Shown here: in pieces, positions 28,999 through 38,929 of the stretch
Position numbering within the stretch: position 1 is the stretch's first letter
Layout: each line of letters starts with the position of its first letter
NCBI GenBank assembly: GCA_002389045.1
Contig: DGNS01000006.1
Location: 62,001-126,000 of the forward strand
DNA length: 64,000 nucleotides
Origin: Thiotrichaceae bacterium UBA4486
Lineage (GTDB): Bacteria; Pseudomonadota; Gammaproteobacteria; Eutrophobiales; Eutrophobiaceae
Reading direction: 5' to 3'
Made by a program: the position numbers and the translations under genes
The notes under the pieces: generated by a model
Databases searched by the model: none
Told to the model about the DNA's origin: nothing
What the model saw: only the letters and a program-made list of their open reading frames with translations

Positions 28999-29697
28999 AT
29001 GTCTCCAGATATCACCCACCCCCGCTCCATTCGCAGTTTCGTTCTGCGCAACAGCCGTATGACCGCGGGACAGAAGAAAGCGCTGGAACATCACTGGCCT
29101 GACTATGGCATTGAGCTTCAGCCGCAATTACCGGATCTGGACCGGGCTTTCAAACGCCGGGCGCCGCGGGTGCTGGACATCGGTACCGGTATGGGCGATA
29201 CCACCATCGAGATGGCCCGCAAGCGGCCGGACCTGGATTTCCTGGCCGTCGAAGTACACCAGCCGGGTGTTGGCAATCTTCTTCGCCGGGCGCATGAGGA
29301 ACGCCTCGCCAATGTCCGCATTATCTCGGCCGATATCCTGGAAGTACTGGCACAGGATACGTTGATCAATGCCTTCGACACAGTGCTGATCCTGTTCCCG
29401 GATCCGTGGCCGAAAAAACGCCATCACAAACGACGGCTGATCAAGCCGGCATTTCTTCGTTCATTACTGCCGTGCATGCGTCCACACGGTCGACTGTACA
29501 TTGCCACGGACTGGCTCAACTATGCGGACCATATTCTCGAAGTGTGCGAGGCGCATCCGGCCCTTGAGAACCTGGCCGGTCCAGGCCGTTATGCGCCCAG
29601 ACCGCTGTGGCGGCCGGCGACGAAATTTGAAACACGGGGACTGGACCTCGGGCACGAGGTTCGCGATTTTGCCTTCCGCGTCAGGCCGGCGGCATAA
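28999..29697 (+). CDS. trmB: tRNA (guanine-N7-)-methyltransferase
   Basis: 232 aa SAM-dependent enzyme that makes m7G46 in tRNA variable loops. The ATG at 28999 is chosen over a TTG at 28981, because the latter lies inside a heptamer repeat. The SAM motif is LDIGTGMGDTTIEMA (near 50), with EVHQPGVGNLL next and the catalytic/tRNA region LILFPDPWPKKRHHKRRL (near 135). The 3' end overlaps the convergent HAD-phosphatase gene by 17 bases. Confidence 0.95.
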   Translation: MSPDITHPRSIRSFVLRNSRMTAGQKKALEHHWPDYGIELQPQLPDLDRAFKRRAPRVLDIGTGMGDTTIEMARKRPDLDFLAVEVHQPGVGNLLRRAHEERLANVRIISADILEVLAQDTLINAFDTVLILFPDPWPKKRHHKRRLIKPAFLRSLLPCMRPHGRLYIATDWLNYADHILEVCEAHPALENLAGPGRYAPRPLWRPATKFETRGLDLGHEVRDFAFRVRPAA

Positions 29698-30355
29698 CCT
29701 CTTCGAAACGATCGATGGCGGCAAAGCCGGTGATCTCGCGTGGCGGTTGGCTGCTGTCAGGCTGGATGATGGAAACCAGGTGAGCGATACCGTAATCACG
29801 GGCTGATTGCAGAACGCTGAGGTTATCATCAAACAGGATGGCCTGTTCGCGATTGAAAGGCCGGGCCTCGTGCAAACGTATCCAGAAACCCTGCTCCTCC
29901 TTGGGAAAGCCAAAGGTATGGGAGCAAAAGACGTGATCAAAAAAACGTCCTATCTGCGTGACTTCAAACTTCATATCGATCAGATCCTGGTGGGCATTGG
30001 TCACCAGAATCACGTGCTTGTCGTTCGCCCTGAGAAACTCAAGAAACCGTTCGGTATCGTGACGAATGCGGATCAGATCCCGTATCTCCTGCTTGATCTC
30101 GATGATATTCAGGCCCAGCTCCCGCGACCAGAAATCCAGGCAGTACCAGTTCAGTGTGCCCTCATGGCTCCTGATCCGCGGCAGCAATTCCTCGCGGGCC
30201 TGTTCGAGTTCAATGCCACGATGCCGGCTCCAGTGCAGGGGCAGATGTTCATGCCAGAAATGATTGTCAAAATGCAAATCCAGCAGGGTGCCGTCCATGT
30301 CCAGCAGCACTGTCTCAATGGCATCCCAGTTAATCGTGGTATTCGATACGGTCAA
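29681..30355 (-). CDS. yrfG: HAD-family phosphatase, YrfG-like (GMP/IMP nucleotidase)
   Basis: 224 aa HAD hydrolase. The nucleophile motif is LLDMDGTLLDL (about 16-26, first Asp nucleophile), motif II is VILVTNAHQ with Thr, and the acidic motif is ILFDDNLSVLQSA. The family-specific FDNHFWHEHLPLHW following motif I is typical of E. coli YrfG, a purine nucleotidase active on GMP and IMP. It is transcribed convergently with trmB and divergently from cysQ; a yrfG/cysQ neighbourhood is common. Confidence 0.88.
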   Translation of the reverse strand: MTVSNTTINWDAIETVLLDMDGTLLDLHFDNHFWHEHLPLHWSRHRGIELEQAREELLPRIRSHEGTLNWYCLDFWSRELGLNIIEIKQEIRDLIRIRHDTERFLEFLRANDKHVILVTNAHQDLIDMKFEVTQIGRFFDHVFCSHTFGFPKEEQGFWIRLHEARPFNREQAILFDDNLSVLQSARDYGIAHLVSIIQPDSSQPPREITGFAAIDRFEEVMPPA

Positions 30356-30402
30356 TGTAAAGCCCGGAAAAAACAGGTTATGATCATGTATCCATTATAA
30401 CG

Positions 30403-31248
30403 ATGAATGATTCCACACACATGAATGAATCAATACCGGACCTGCCGGCTTCTCTCCCGGAACTTGCCGTACAAATCAACAAAATAGCCGCGGCCGCGGG
30501 TGAGCAAATCCTGGACATCTACGATACCGATTTTGATATCGACAAAAAAGATGACAAATCACCGCTGACGGCCGCGGATATGGCCGCGCACAGAACCATA
30601 GTCGCGGGACTCAAGGCTTTCGGTGATGGCATCCCGGTGCTCTCGGAGGAATCCGCCGCCATCGCCTGGGAACAGCGCCGCCAGTGGCGGACCTACTGGC
30701 TCGTGGACCCCTTGGACGGTACGCGGGAATTCATCAAGAAGAACGGCGAATTCACCGTCAATATTGCCCTCATCCACGATCACAAACCGATCCTGGGCAC
30801 GGTGTATGTACCGGTCAGCCACGCTTGTTACTACGGGATCACCGGCGAGGGTGCATTCAGGGAAGACGCCGGCGGCAAAACTCCGATCAGCACACGCCGC
30901 ACCGGCATGGAAAACCTGGCCGTGGCAGGCAGCCGTTCACACGGCAACGAGACACAGCAAGCATTCATGAACAGGCTGGACGATGCCGAAGTCATGGCGA
31001 TTGGCAGTTCCCTGAAATTCTGCCTGGTGGCGGAGGGCAAGGTGGATATTTATCCACGCTTCGGGCCGACCTCGGAGTGGGATACGGCAGCTGCCCATTG
31101 CGTCGTGGAACAGGCCGGCGGAACCATCACCGATACGAAATTCAATCCGCTGCTTTACAACAACAAGGAATCATTACTGAATCCGCACTTCCTGGTGATT
31201 GGTGATCCGTCGTTTGACTGGACGCCGTACCTGGCAGGACTCGAATAA
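30403..31248 (+). CDS. cysQ: 3'(2'),5'-bisphosphate nucleotidase CysQ
   Basis: 281 aa inositol-monophosphatase-fold enzyme that dephosphorylates PAP from sulfate assimilation. The metal motif is DPLDGTREFIKKNGEFTVNIAL (starts near 102; the aspartates bind Mg), with SEES upstream and the C-terminal WDTAAAHCVVEQAGG. Start at 30403 or the second Met at 30421 are both possible. The gene diverges from yrfG and converges on the TPR gene. Confidence 0.93.
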   Translation: MNDSTHMNESIPDLPASLPELAVQINKIAAAAGEQILDIYDTDFDIDKKDDKSPLTAADMAAHRTIVAGLKAFGDGIPVLSEESAAIAWEQRRQWRTYWLVDPLDGTREFIKKNGEFTVNIALIHDHKPILGTVYVPVSHACYYGITGEGAFREDAGGKTPISTRRTGMENLAVAGSRSHGNETQQAFMNRLDDAEVMAIGSSLKFCLVAEGKVDIYPRFGPTSEWDTAAAHCVVEQAGGTITDTKFNPLLYNNKESLLNPHFLVIGDPSFDWTPYLAGLE

Positions 31249-31249
31249 G

Positions 31250-31349
31250 AACGTTCAAAAAATATTCCAGGTTCCAGGGTTCTACGTTCGAGGTTCATGG
31301 TTCGACGCTGAACCTCGAACCCTGAACCCTGAACCTTGAACGTTTTTTT
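31250..31349. terminator. Heptamer-built bidirectional terminator
   Basis: Eleven 7-base units (31264-31340; pattern GGTTCnn then nnTGAAC) lie between the convergent cysQ and TPR genes. Nested perfect stems are AACGTTCAA (31250-31258) with TTGAACGTT (31336-31344), and TTCGAGGTTCA (31287-31297) with TGAACCTCGAA (31309-31319). A T7 run (31343-31349) follows on the plus strand and a T6 run (31262-31257) on the minus strand. Confidence 0.75.
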
Positions 31350-33726
31350 AAAGGCTTTCCAGTGTCTCACGCGCCTCGTCGATACCGAGATAGCGTTGAT
31401 TGGTATTCGTAGCCTTCGTCAAGGCATCACGCGCCGCCGCGGTATTGCCGGCTTTGGCATGGGCCATGCCCAGATGATAATTAAAACCGACATTATCCGG
31501 TGAGGCGGCCACAGCCTGTTCCAGCAGGGGGATAGCGGCATCAACCTCGCCTTGCTTGTAATACAGCCAACCGATGGTATCCAGGTAAGCCGGGTTGTTC
31601 ACGTTTTTCAGGTTTTCCACCAGCACTTCGGCGCGCTTCAGGCTCTGATCATCGCCACGATAATCGATCAGTAGCATGGCCAGATTGTTCGCAGCCAGGC
31701 TATTGTCGGCGTCCTGAACCAGCACTTCCTCGTACAGTTCTATGGCGCGATCCACATCTCCCGTTGCCTCGAAGAAACGAGCCAGATCCGTCACCAGCAA
31801 CGGCGAGAATCCAATAGCGTCAATGCCGCGCCGGTAGGCTTCAACAGCCCTGTCATTCTCGTTTTTCAGCAGATAGGAATTGGCGAGATTACGATAGGGC
31901 AACTGCCAGTCCGGTCGGATCCTGATAGCTTTTTCGAATGCCTCTATGGCCGGGTCCAGTTCCTTTTTGAAAAGGTAAATCTCTCCCAAAAGATTACGGG
32001 CAAAGAGGTTGTCTTCATCTCCCGCCAGTATCTCGTTGATACGGGCCAATGCCAGGTCCGGCTGATCGAGCAGCATCCATGTCCTGACCAACTGGGTAAT
32101 CGGTTCTATTTCCTCAGGCGCCAGTTCCACCGCACGTTCGAATTCGGCCACGCTTTCTTCAACCAGGCCTTGTTCACGCAGGGTAAGACCGGAATAATAA
32201 AAACCCAGAGCCTTGTCAGGATGCGCGGTTTTCATCCTGTTTGTCACCTGTTTCAGCGCCTCCCAGTCCTTGCCTGCGGCATGGACACGGAACAGGGCTT
32301 CCATGGCGACCAGATTATCCGGGGAGATCTTCAGAACTTCATCCAGTTGCGCAATAACCGCTTCACGATCATCCATTAAGGCCAGAAGCCGTATATATTC
32401 CTCACGCAAATTGAGGTCATTGGGCTGCAGACTGACGGCGTGTTTCATGGTTTCAACAGCCTGATCCAGTTCATTGTTGACAACATAGGCCCTGGCCAGG
32501 TTGAGCCATAATGGCGTGGAATCCTCAGCATCACGTATCGCGGCACGTAAATCGGCTATCGCGGCGGGCGCATTTTGTTCGCTGAGGTAAATACTGCCAC
32601 GCAGGGCAAGTGCTGCCCGGTTATCGGGTGATGCAGTCAGCACTTCAGTGAGTAACGGCATGGCCTCGGCATTCCGGCCAACTTTCGAATACAATTCCGC
32701 AAGTTGTACACGCGCAGTCAGACCATCAGGTTCGAGTCCCTCCCGGGCAATGACTTCCTCGTAAATGCCGATGGCATCGCCGGATTGGCCGAGTTGCTGG
32801 TGCATCTTCGCCAGCGCAAACCGCAGTGTATGGTTATCGGGCTGTTCGCTGATGAAGCGCTGCATTTCATCGAGCGCGGCTTCATTGCCGGATTGCCCGG
32901 CAATAAAACGCACCAGGGAAAGCTTGACCCGGTCGTTATCAGGAAAATCCGAAATGGCCTTGCGGATGACTGACTCGGCCTGTTCGGGGTTGTTCATTAT
33001 ATAATAAACATCGGCAAGCCTGAGCCGGTGCAGCAGCACCCCGGGCTGCTGCTCAACCAGTGTGTTCAGCTGTTCGAGTGCTGATTCATGGTCACCGGCA
33101 CTGATATAAATACTGGCCAGTGATCTTCTCAATAATACGTTATCCGGGTGCTTCTCAATGGCTCCGGTCAGCAATTCAACAGCTTCCCCGGTATTCCCAT
33201 TACTGTTCAGCAATGTCGCCTTGAGTAATATGGCGTTAACATTGTCCGGATCCACTTCCAGTGCCCGCACTACATCGCGCATGGCTGACTCGATATCCTG
33301 CCGGCGCAGAAATATCATCCCCCGCAAAGCCAGCACGTCGGCGTTGTCAGGATTGGCTGACAACGCCATGTCAGCATGTTCCATGGCCTGATCTGTTTGT
33401 TGCACCAACAGGTACAATTGCGCCAGGCGAAGCCGGGCATCCACGTGATTATCATCCCGGTCGAGGATGGCATTGTACTGCTGCATGGCCCCGCGGTTAT
33501 CCTGCAGTTTCTCCAGGATCAGGCCGAGCCGGTAACGCGCCCTGAGATTTTCAGGTTCGATTTCGAGAATGCCCAGGTATTCGTCGCGGGCCTTTTCAAG
33601 ATCTCCCGCCGAGTGCAGTTGTTCTGCCGTCTCGAACTGTGCGGCTGTCCGGTCTTCCGGCCCGTCGCAGGCAGCAAGAAAAATACAAACAAGTATCAAT
33701 AATGCCTTATGGATTGTCTTCATCAT
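31348..33726 (-). CDS. Large TPR-repeat lipoprotein
   Basis: 792 aa. The signal peptide ends in lipobox LAAC (Cys20), so the protein is a lipoprotein facing the periplasm. Almost the whole mature chain is tandem 34-residue TPR units with the A-x-Y-x-x-G/A-L pattern and the recurring phrases DNADVLALRG, PDNVNAILLKA, PDNRAALALRG. About twenty units can be counted by eye. Such proteins act as protein-protein scaffolds. It resembles the TPR lipoproteins found beside exopolysaccharide/exosortase systems (PrsT type), but none of those genes is in the window apart from galE next door. Confidence 0.85.
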   Translation of the reverse strand: MMKTIHKALLILVCIFLAACDGPEDRTAAQFETAEQLHSAGDLEKARDEYLGILEIEPENLRARYRLGLILEKLQDNRGAMQQYNAILDRDDNHVDARLRLAQLYLLVQQTDQAMEHADMALSANPDNADVLALRGMIFLRRQDIESAMRDVVRALEVDPDNVNAILLKATLLNSNGNTGEAVELLTGAIEKHPDNVLLRRSLASIYISAGDHESALEQLNTLVEQQPGVLLHRLRLADVYYIMNNPEQAESVIRKAISDFPDNDRVKLSLVRFIAGQSGNEAALDEMQRFISEQPDNHTLRFALAKMHQQLGQSGDAIGIYEEVIAREGLEPDGLTARVQLAELYSKVGRNAEAMPLLTEVLTASPDNRAALALRGSIYLSEQNAPAAIADLRAAIRDAEDSTPLWLNLARAYVVNNELDQAVETMKHAVSLQPNDLNLREEYIRLLALMDDREAVIAQLDEVLKISPDNLVAMEALFRVHAAGKDWEALKQVTNRMKTAHPDKALGFYYSGLTLREQGLVEESVAEFERAVELAPEEIEPITQLVRTWMLLDQPDLALARINEILAGDEDNLFARNLLGEIYLFKKELDPAIEAFEKAIRIRPDWQLPYRNLANSYLLKNENDRAVEAYRRGIDAIGFSPLLVTDLARFFEATGDVDRAIELYEEVLVQDADNSLAANNLAMLLIDYRGDDQSLKRAEVLVENLKNVNNPAYLDTIGWLYYKQGEVDAAIPLLEQAVAASPDNVGFNYHLGMAHAKAGNTAAARDALTKATNTNQRYLGIDEARETLESL

Positions 33727-33767
33727 CGGAGTCTGTCCCGGTCAGCTTTGATGGTTCATTGTTGCGG

Positions 33768-34745
33768 CTAGAACCTGGCATGCCGCTCCCAGTTCAGCGC
33801 GCTTCTGATTATTTCGTGCAAATCATCGTATTCTGGCTGCCACGACATTAATTCATGGATTTTACGTGTGTCAGCGATCAGACTGGGCGGGTCGCCGGCC
33901 CGGCGATCCGTTTCCTCAACCCTGACGGGTGTATCCAGTTGTGCATTCAGCGTATCGATAACCTCCCTGACACTGAAGCCGTGACCATAACCGCAGTTAC
34001 ACACAGTTGATTCCCCTCCGGCATGCAGATAATCCAGGGCGGCCAGATGCGCCGTGCCCAGATCCACAACATGAATATAGTCACGAATTCCGGTGCCATC
34101 AGGTGTTGGATAATCAGTGCCGAATATTTTCAACTTTTCACGCTTGCCGGTAGCTGCCTCGCAGGCAACCTTGATCAACAGAGTTGCCTCCGGGGTTGAC
34201 TGACCGATTCTGCCATCGGGATCACATCCGGCAACATTAAAATATCTCAAGGCAACGTATTTCATACCGGTGGCCGTACACAGATCCCTGAGCATGATTT
34301 CACTCATCAGCTTGGACGTGCCATAGGGATTGATGGGTCGGGTTTCCGATTCCTCACTCACCGTCCCGGCGGTCCCCGGTATGCCGTAGACCGCGGCTGT
34401 TGATGAAAAGATAAAGTATTCAACACCGGCATCCTTGCAGCATTCAAGCAGATTGCGTGTGTTGCAAGTATTGTTACCGTAATATTTCAGGGGATCGGCA
34501 ACCGACTCAGGTACGATCGTATGCGCGGCAAAATGCATAACTGCTTCTATACAGTTTTCCCGGAGAATCCGGCTGACCAGTTCCCGGTCACCGGTATTAC
34601 CCACTTCGAGTTTCCCGTAAAGTACGGCTTCCCTGAAACCCTTACTCAGGTTGTCCAGCACGACAATGGTATGCCCCTGCTCTCCCAGCAGTTTGACCAC
34701 ATGGCTACCGATGTAGCCGGCTCCCCCGGTTACGAGAATGTTCAT
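33768..34745 (-). CDS. galE: UDP-glucose 4-epimerase
   Basis: 325 aa extended short-chain dehydrogenase that interconverts UDP-glucose and UDP-galactose using bound NAD+. The N-terminal Rossmann motif GGAGYIGSHVV (7-17) is followed by MHFAAHTIVPES, the catalytic Ser/Thr region SSTAAVYGIPG and the YxxxK motif in PYGTSKLMSE (Tyr-Lys pair near 147-151). The C-terminal PxGxGIRDYIHV signature is TPDGTGIRDYIHVVDL. It provides galactose units for surface polysaccharides, which fits the adjacent TPR lipoprotein only loosely. Confidence 0.95.
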   Translation of the reverse strand: MNILVTGGAGYIGSHVVKLLGEQGHTIVVLDNLSKGFREAVLYGKLEVGNTGDRELVSRILRENCIEAVMHFAAHTIVPESVADPLKYYGNNTCNTRNLLECCKDAGVEYFIFSSTAAVYGIPGTAGTVSEESETRPINPYGTSKLMSEIMLRDLCTATGMKYVALRYFNVAGCDPDGRIGQSTPEATLLIKVACEAATGKREKLKIFGTDYPTPDGTGIRDYIHVVDLGTAHLAALDYLHAGGESTVCNCGYGHGFSVREVIDTLNAQLDTPVRVEETDRRAGDPPSLIADTRKIHELMSWQPEYDDLHEIIRSALNWERHARF

Positions 34746-34834
34746 GCGTAATCCCTGTTGATTGTTTTGTCTGGCCGTTTATTGTACTGATCCAGGCATG
34801 TTGCCGCCATGACCGGCATCATACCCGGCCCTGT

Positions 34835-37570
34835 ATGGAAACAAAATCGTATCCATATCCTGTTGCTGTCACAAAACAGTCTTTCACCCCGGTAATATTC
34901 TGTGTAAATATTAGTGAATGTCATATACCACGCTATCAGCCGTTGGATAAAGAAGTCGCCGATCGCGGGCTGACCGAATCCGAGGCTGCCTCCCGCCTGC
35001 AGCAATACGGACCCAACCGCCTGCCCGAGACACATACACCCGGGCCGCTGGAGATTTTCCTGCGCCAGTTTCTCAGCCCGTTCATCTATATCCTGGTGAT
35101 TGCCGCCATCCTCTCGTTCCTGTTCCAGCAGGTCCCCAGCGGGGTTTTCATCTGCGCCGTATTGTTGCTGAATGCCGTAATTGGCACGGTGCAGGAATAC
35201 TCGGCACAGAAAGCCGCCGCGGCGCTGAAAAACATGGTCAGGGGCGAAGCCCGTGTCATACGCGACGGCAAAAAAATAACCATTGATGCCGAAAACCTGG
35301 TGCCCGGCGATCTGGTGCACCTCGCTTCCGGCGACAAGGTGCCGGCGGATATCAAACTGATGGTCAGTGATGAATTAACCGTCGATGAATCCATGCTCAC
35401 CGGCGAATCGCTGGCGGTTATAAAAGACGCCGGAGCGGATGTGCCCGAACACGCGCCGATTGCCGATCGCATCAATCGCGTCTTCGCCGGCACCATTGTC
35501 ACCCGTGGCCGCGGCAGCGGTGTGGTCGGTTATACCGGAGCCAGAACCCAGATCGGACAGATCGCCCATGATGTCACCGCCGGCAAGGCATTCGATGCGC
35601 CGCTCATGATCCGCATTCGCAAGTTCACCTACCAGGTGGCGGGCGCCATCATGGCCAGCATCTTCGTATTGATCCTGCTGATGCTGGTCATGGGCGGATA
35701 CAGTTTTGAAGAGATCATCATGATGGCCATCGGTCTGGCTGTTTCCACCATACCGGAAGGCTTGCCGGCGGCGCTGACCGTTGCCCTGGCCATCGGTATG
35801 CAGCGCATGGCGAAACACAACGTCATCATTCGCAAGCTTGTCGCCGTTGAAGCCCTGGGCTCCTGCACGTTCATCTGCTCTGACAAAACCGGGACACTGA
35901 CGGTGAATGAACTGACCATTCGCCAGGTGTTGTTACCGGATGGCAGCAGTCTCGATGTTACCGGTGAAGGCGTGGCACCGGGCGGCGAAATCATCGACGA
36001 TGACAAAGGCGACAGCAATTATGATGAACTGGCCAAACTCTGCACCGCCGGCATACTTGCCAACGAGAGCAGCCTCAACTATGCCGGACGTGAATGGTTC
36101 GCGGAAGGTGATATCGTTGACGTGGCCTTCCTGGTGCTGTCGAAAAAACTGGGGCTGTCTCTCAATGAAATCCGTGAGCAGCACACCGAGATAGATGTGA
36201 TTCCCTATGAATCTGAACGCGCCTTAAGCGCCAGCCTCAATGTCAACGGCGATCATCACACACTGTATGTCAAGGGCAGCCCGGAAAAGCTGCTTGACCT
36301 TTCCACGCACATGCTCAGGGATGACAAGGTTGTACCTGTTGACAAACATCTCATCGAACAACAATTTGAATCACTCGCCGCCGAAGGCCACCGCGTACTC
36401 GCTCTCGCCTGTCGCGATACCAACAGCGATAATGCCGGGGATGCACTAGACGATCTGATCTTTCTGGGCCTGGTGGGCATGATTGATCCGGTCCGGCCCG
36501 AGGCTGCCGATGCTATTCAACGCTGCCGCAACGGCGGTATCGAAGTGGCCATGGTCACCGGCGATCATCCGTCCACCGCGCGGGCCATTGCCATGGAACT
36601 GGGTATATGCCAGAAAGACGATCCCGCGATCACCGGTAGTATGATTTATGATGCCGCCAAAACCGGCCTGCCGGAGCTCGATCGCATTATCCGGCCGGCC
36701 CGGGTCTTTGCCCGTATCGATCCCGAACAGAAAGAAATGATCGTCGACAGCCTGATCCGTCAGGGTCACTACGTGGCCGTCACCGGCGACGGGGTCAACG
36801 ATGCCCCGGCCATGCGTCACGCCCACGCGGGCGTCGCCATGGGCAAACGCGGCACCGATGTCGCCAAAGAAACCGCCGAACTCATCATTACCGACGATAA
36901 CTTCGCCTCTCTCGTCGATGGGATCGAGCAGGGCCGTATCGTCTATGCAAACATACGCAAGGTCATAGCCCTGCTCATTGCCACGGGCTTTTCAGCACTG
37001 CTGCTGTTTTTCCTGACCGTATTCGCCGCTCTGCCCATGCCACTGATCGCCGTGCAACTGCTGTGGTTGAACCTGGTGGCGAACGGCCTGCAGGACGTGG
37101 CGCTGGCCTTTGAACCGGCCGAAGGCGGAGAACTCAACCGGCCGCCAAGAAAACCCACCGAGCCGATCTTCGAACGACACATCATCCAGCATGTACTCGT
37201 CATTGGCGGCGTCATGGGAGTACTCGCCTTCTGTGTGTTCGCCTGGCTGATCAACAACGGCATACCGCTTGAGGAAGCACGCAATATGACGCTGATGCAA
37301 ATGGTGTTATTCGGGAACATTCATGCCTTCTGTGCCCGTTCCGAACTGCAATCGGTTTTTGCCATCCGTTTCTTTTCCAATCCGTTCCTGATGCTGGCCA
37401 TTCCATTTGCGCAATTGGTTCATATCAGCGCCATGTACCTGCCGGGGATCAGTGATGTGTTGCAACTGCAGCCGATCACACTGTGGGAATGGTCAATACT
37501 GGCGGCCATTTCACTGCTGCTGCTCATCGTCGAGGAGTTACACAAGGCCTGGTTGCGAAGCCATCAATAA
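34835..37570 (+). CDS. P2-type cation-transporting ATPase
   Basis: Up to 911 aa; the first 40 residues are poorly conserved and the start is uncertain (homology begins near LTESEAASRLQQYGPN). All P-type hallmarks are present: TGES in the actuator domain, PEGLP in M4, phosphorylation motif SDKTGTLT, MVTGDH, and the hinge VTGDGVNDAPA. It has a full set of membrane helices, four of them after the hinge region. M4 PEGLP and M6 NLVANGLQDVALAFEP place it among P2 pumps (Ca2+/Na+/K+-like), not heavy-metal P1B pumps. The ion cannot be assigned. It diverges from galE. Confidence 0.9.
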   Translation: METKSYPYPVAVTKQSFTPVIFCVNISECHIPRYQPLDKEVADRGLTESEAASRLQQYGPNRLPETHTPGPLEIFLRQFLSPFIYILVIAAILSFLFQQVPSGVFICAVLLLNAVIGTVQEYSAQKAAAALKNMVRGEARVIRDGKKITIDAENLVPGDLVHLASGDKVPADIKLMVSDELTVDESMLTGESLAVIKDAGADVPEHAPIADRINRVFAGTIVTRGRGSGVVGYTGARTQIGQIAHDVTAGKAFDAPLMIRIRKFTYQVAGAIMASIFVLILLMLVMGGYSFEEIIMMAIGLAVSTIPEGLPAALTVALAIGMQRMAKHNVIIRKLVAVEALGSCTFICSDKTGTLTVNELTIRQVLLPDGSSLDVTGEGVAPGGEIIDDDKGDSNYDELAKLCTAGILANESSLNYAGREWFAEGDIVDVAFLVLSKKLGLSLNEIREQHTEIDVIPYESERALSASLNVNGDHHTLYVKGSPEKLLDLSTHMLRDDKVVPVDKHLIEQQFESLAAEGHRVLALACRDTNSDNAGDALDDLIFLGLVGMIDPVRPEAADAIQRCRNGGIEVAMVTGDHPSTARAIAMELGICQKDDPAITGSMIYDAAKTGLPELDRIIRPARVFARIDPEQKEMIVDSLIRQGHYVAVTGDGVNDAPAMRHAHAGVAMGKRGTDVAKETAELIITDDNFASLVDGIEQGRIVYANIRKVIALLIATGFSALLLFFLTVFAALPMPLIAVQLLWLNLVANGLQDVALAFEPAEGGELNRPPRKPTEPIFERHIIQHVLVIGGVMGVLAFCVFAWLINNGIPLEEARNMTLMQMVLFGNIHAFCARSELQSVFAIRFFSNPFLMLAIPFAQLVHISAMYLPGISDVLQLQPITLWEWSILAAISLLLLIVEELHKAWLRSHQ

Positions 37571-37619
37571 TACAGACCGTAAAACAAAATGAAGTCCGAT
37601 CTGTCCGGCAGTAAAGGTT

Positions 37620-38855
37620 TCAGCTGAAAATGACGGTATCATCGCCGGGCAATTCCGCTTCATCACCCGACAACAAGCGTTCACTCACCAGCATACTGAT
37701 GTGATACCTGTCCTGTTTATCGATTTCATTCAGGGATATACCGGTTTCGACATTTTCCATACCGGGGCTTCCATCAGCCCATAATACGGTGGCCGTCGCC
37801 GCCACCTTTATGTAGTGGTCACCTTCCGGCAGGTACAACTCCAGGTAGATGTCACTACCGACCGCAATGTAGATGGCAACACGCAATCTCGCACCACTGA
37901 CTGACAGGTTCACGGTTTCGGCGCTAATCAACTCGCCGGTCTCGACAAGTTGTATTCGCGCATTCAGGTAAACCGCAACCCTGGGGTCCCAGCGTAGTTC
38001 CATGTCGCTGGTCCCGTTCAGCGATGTACCGGAGATTGCATGCTCCATCGCCATGGCGAATTCGCGGCAGGAGTGATAGCGGCTGCGTGAATTTTTTTCC
38101 AGCGCCTTGATGATCACGTCGTCCAGTTTTTCCGGTATGGATGAGACATGAGTGGATGGCTTTGCCGGAATCACTTCTTTATGGCATCCCAGCATTTCGG
38201 CGAGTGAACGCGCATGTTCAAAAGGATGATGCCCGGTGATCATCTTGTACATAATCAATCCCAGAGAATAAATATCCGATCTTGCATCGGCATTCATGGA
38301 TTCGATTATTTCCGGGGCCATGAAGGCGGGCGTACCCTGCAGTCTTTCCTTCATTAAATCCTGTTCACCGAGTATTGCCGCGATACCGAAATCCATTATC
38401 AGGGCCTCTCCGCAATGGGTAATGCGAATGTTGCCGGGTTTCAGATCCAGGTGCACGATGCCCTTGCTGTGCGCATAGTCCATCCCCCAGAGTATTTGAT
38501 GCATGATGTGCCAGGCGTCGCTTAACCTGAGCGGAGTATCCTGCCTGCTGATCATCTGGTCCAGGTTTTCACCCGTTACCAGGCGCATGACGATAAACAC
38601 CGTATGCTCATTTTCGAAGACGTCGTAAACCGGGACGATATGCGCATGTTCGGCCCTGGCGTGGATCCTGGCTTCACGAATGATGAGCTTTTTATCATCA
38701 CCATCAGTACCGGGAGTCGTGGCCTTGATAGCTACATGACGCGAGAGTTTGCTGTCAAAGGCCTTGTAAACCTCACCGAAAGTACCGGTGCCGACCAGCT
38801 CCGCAATTACATAACGGTCAATCGTTTTACCGCTGTAGTTTGCCGTTTTATCCAT
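37620..38855 (-). CDS. Serine/threonine protein kinase fused to a PilZ domain
   Basis: 411 aa from the ATG at 38855, which follows AAGGGATATTTAT; an upstream in-frame start at 38936 is unlikely. The Hanks-type kinase (about 15-275) has G-loop GTGTFG (22-27), Lys44 in VAIK, catalytic HLDLKPGN (H135-N142) and DFG (D155), with APE in FMAPEI, so all key residues are intact. The C-terminal part (about 288-390) has the two PilZ signatures for c-di-GMP binding, RxxxR (R288-R292, RWDPR) and NxSxxG (N316-G321, NLSVSG). There is no transmembrane segment, so the protein is soluble. The fusion suggests kinase activity controlled by c-di-GMP. Confidence 0.9.
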   Translation of the reverse strand: MDKTANYSGKTIDRYVIAELVGTGTFGEVYKAFDSKLSRHVAIKATTPGTDGDDKKLIIREARIHARAEHAHIVPVYDVFENEHTVFIVMRLVTGENLDQMISRQDTPLRLSDAWHIMHQILWGMDYAHSKGIVHLDLKPGNIRITHCGEALIMDFGIAAILGEQDLMKERLQGTPAFMAPEIIESMNADARSDIYSLGLIMYKMITGHHPFEHARSLAEMLGCHKEVIPAKPSTHVSSIPEKLDDVIIKALEKNSRSRYHSCREFAMAMEHAISGTSLNGTSDMELRWDPRVAVYLNARIQLVETGELISAETVNLSVSGARLRVAIYIAVGSDIYLELYLPEGDHYIKVAATATVLWADGSPGMENVETGISLNEIDKQDRYHISMLVSERLLSGDEAELPGDDTVIFS

Positions 38856-38929
38856 ATAAATATCCCTTGGACTACCTGATCTTGCCGCGTGTAAACGGAT
38901 CATATCATGACGTGGATTAATACCGTCTG

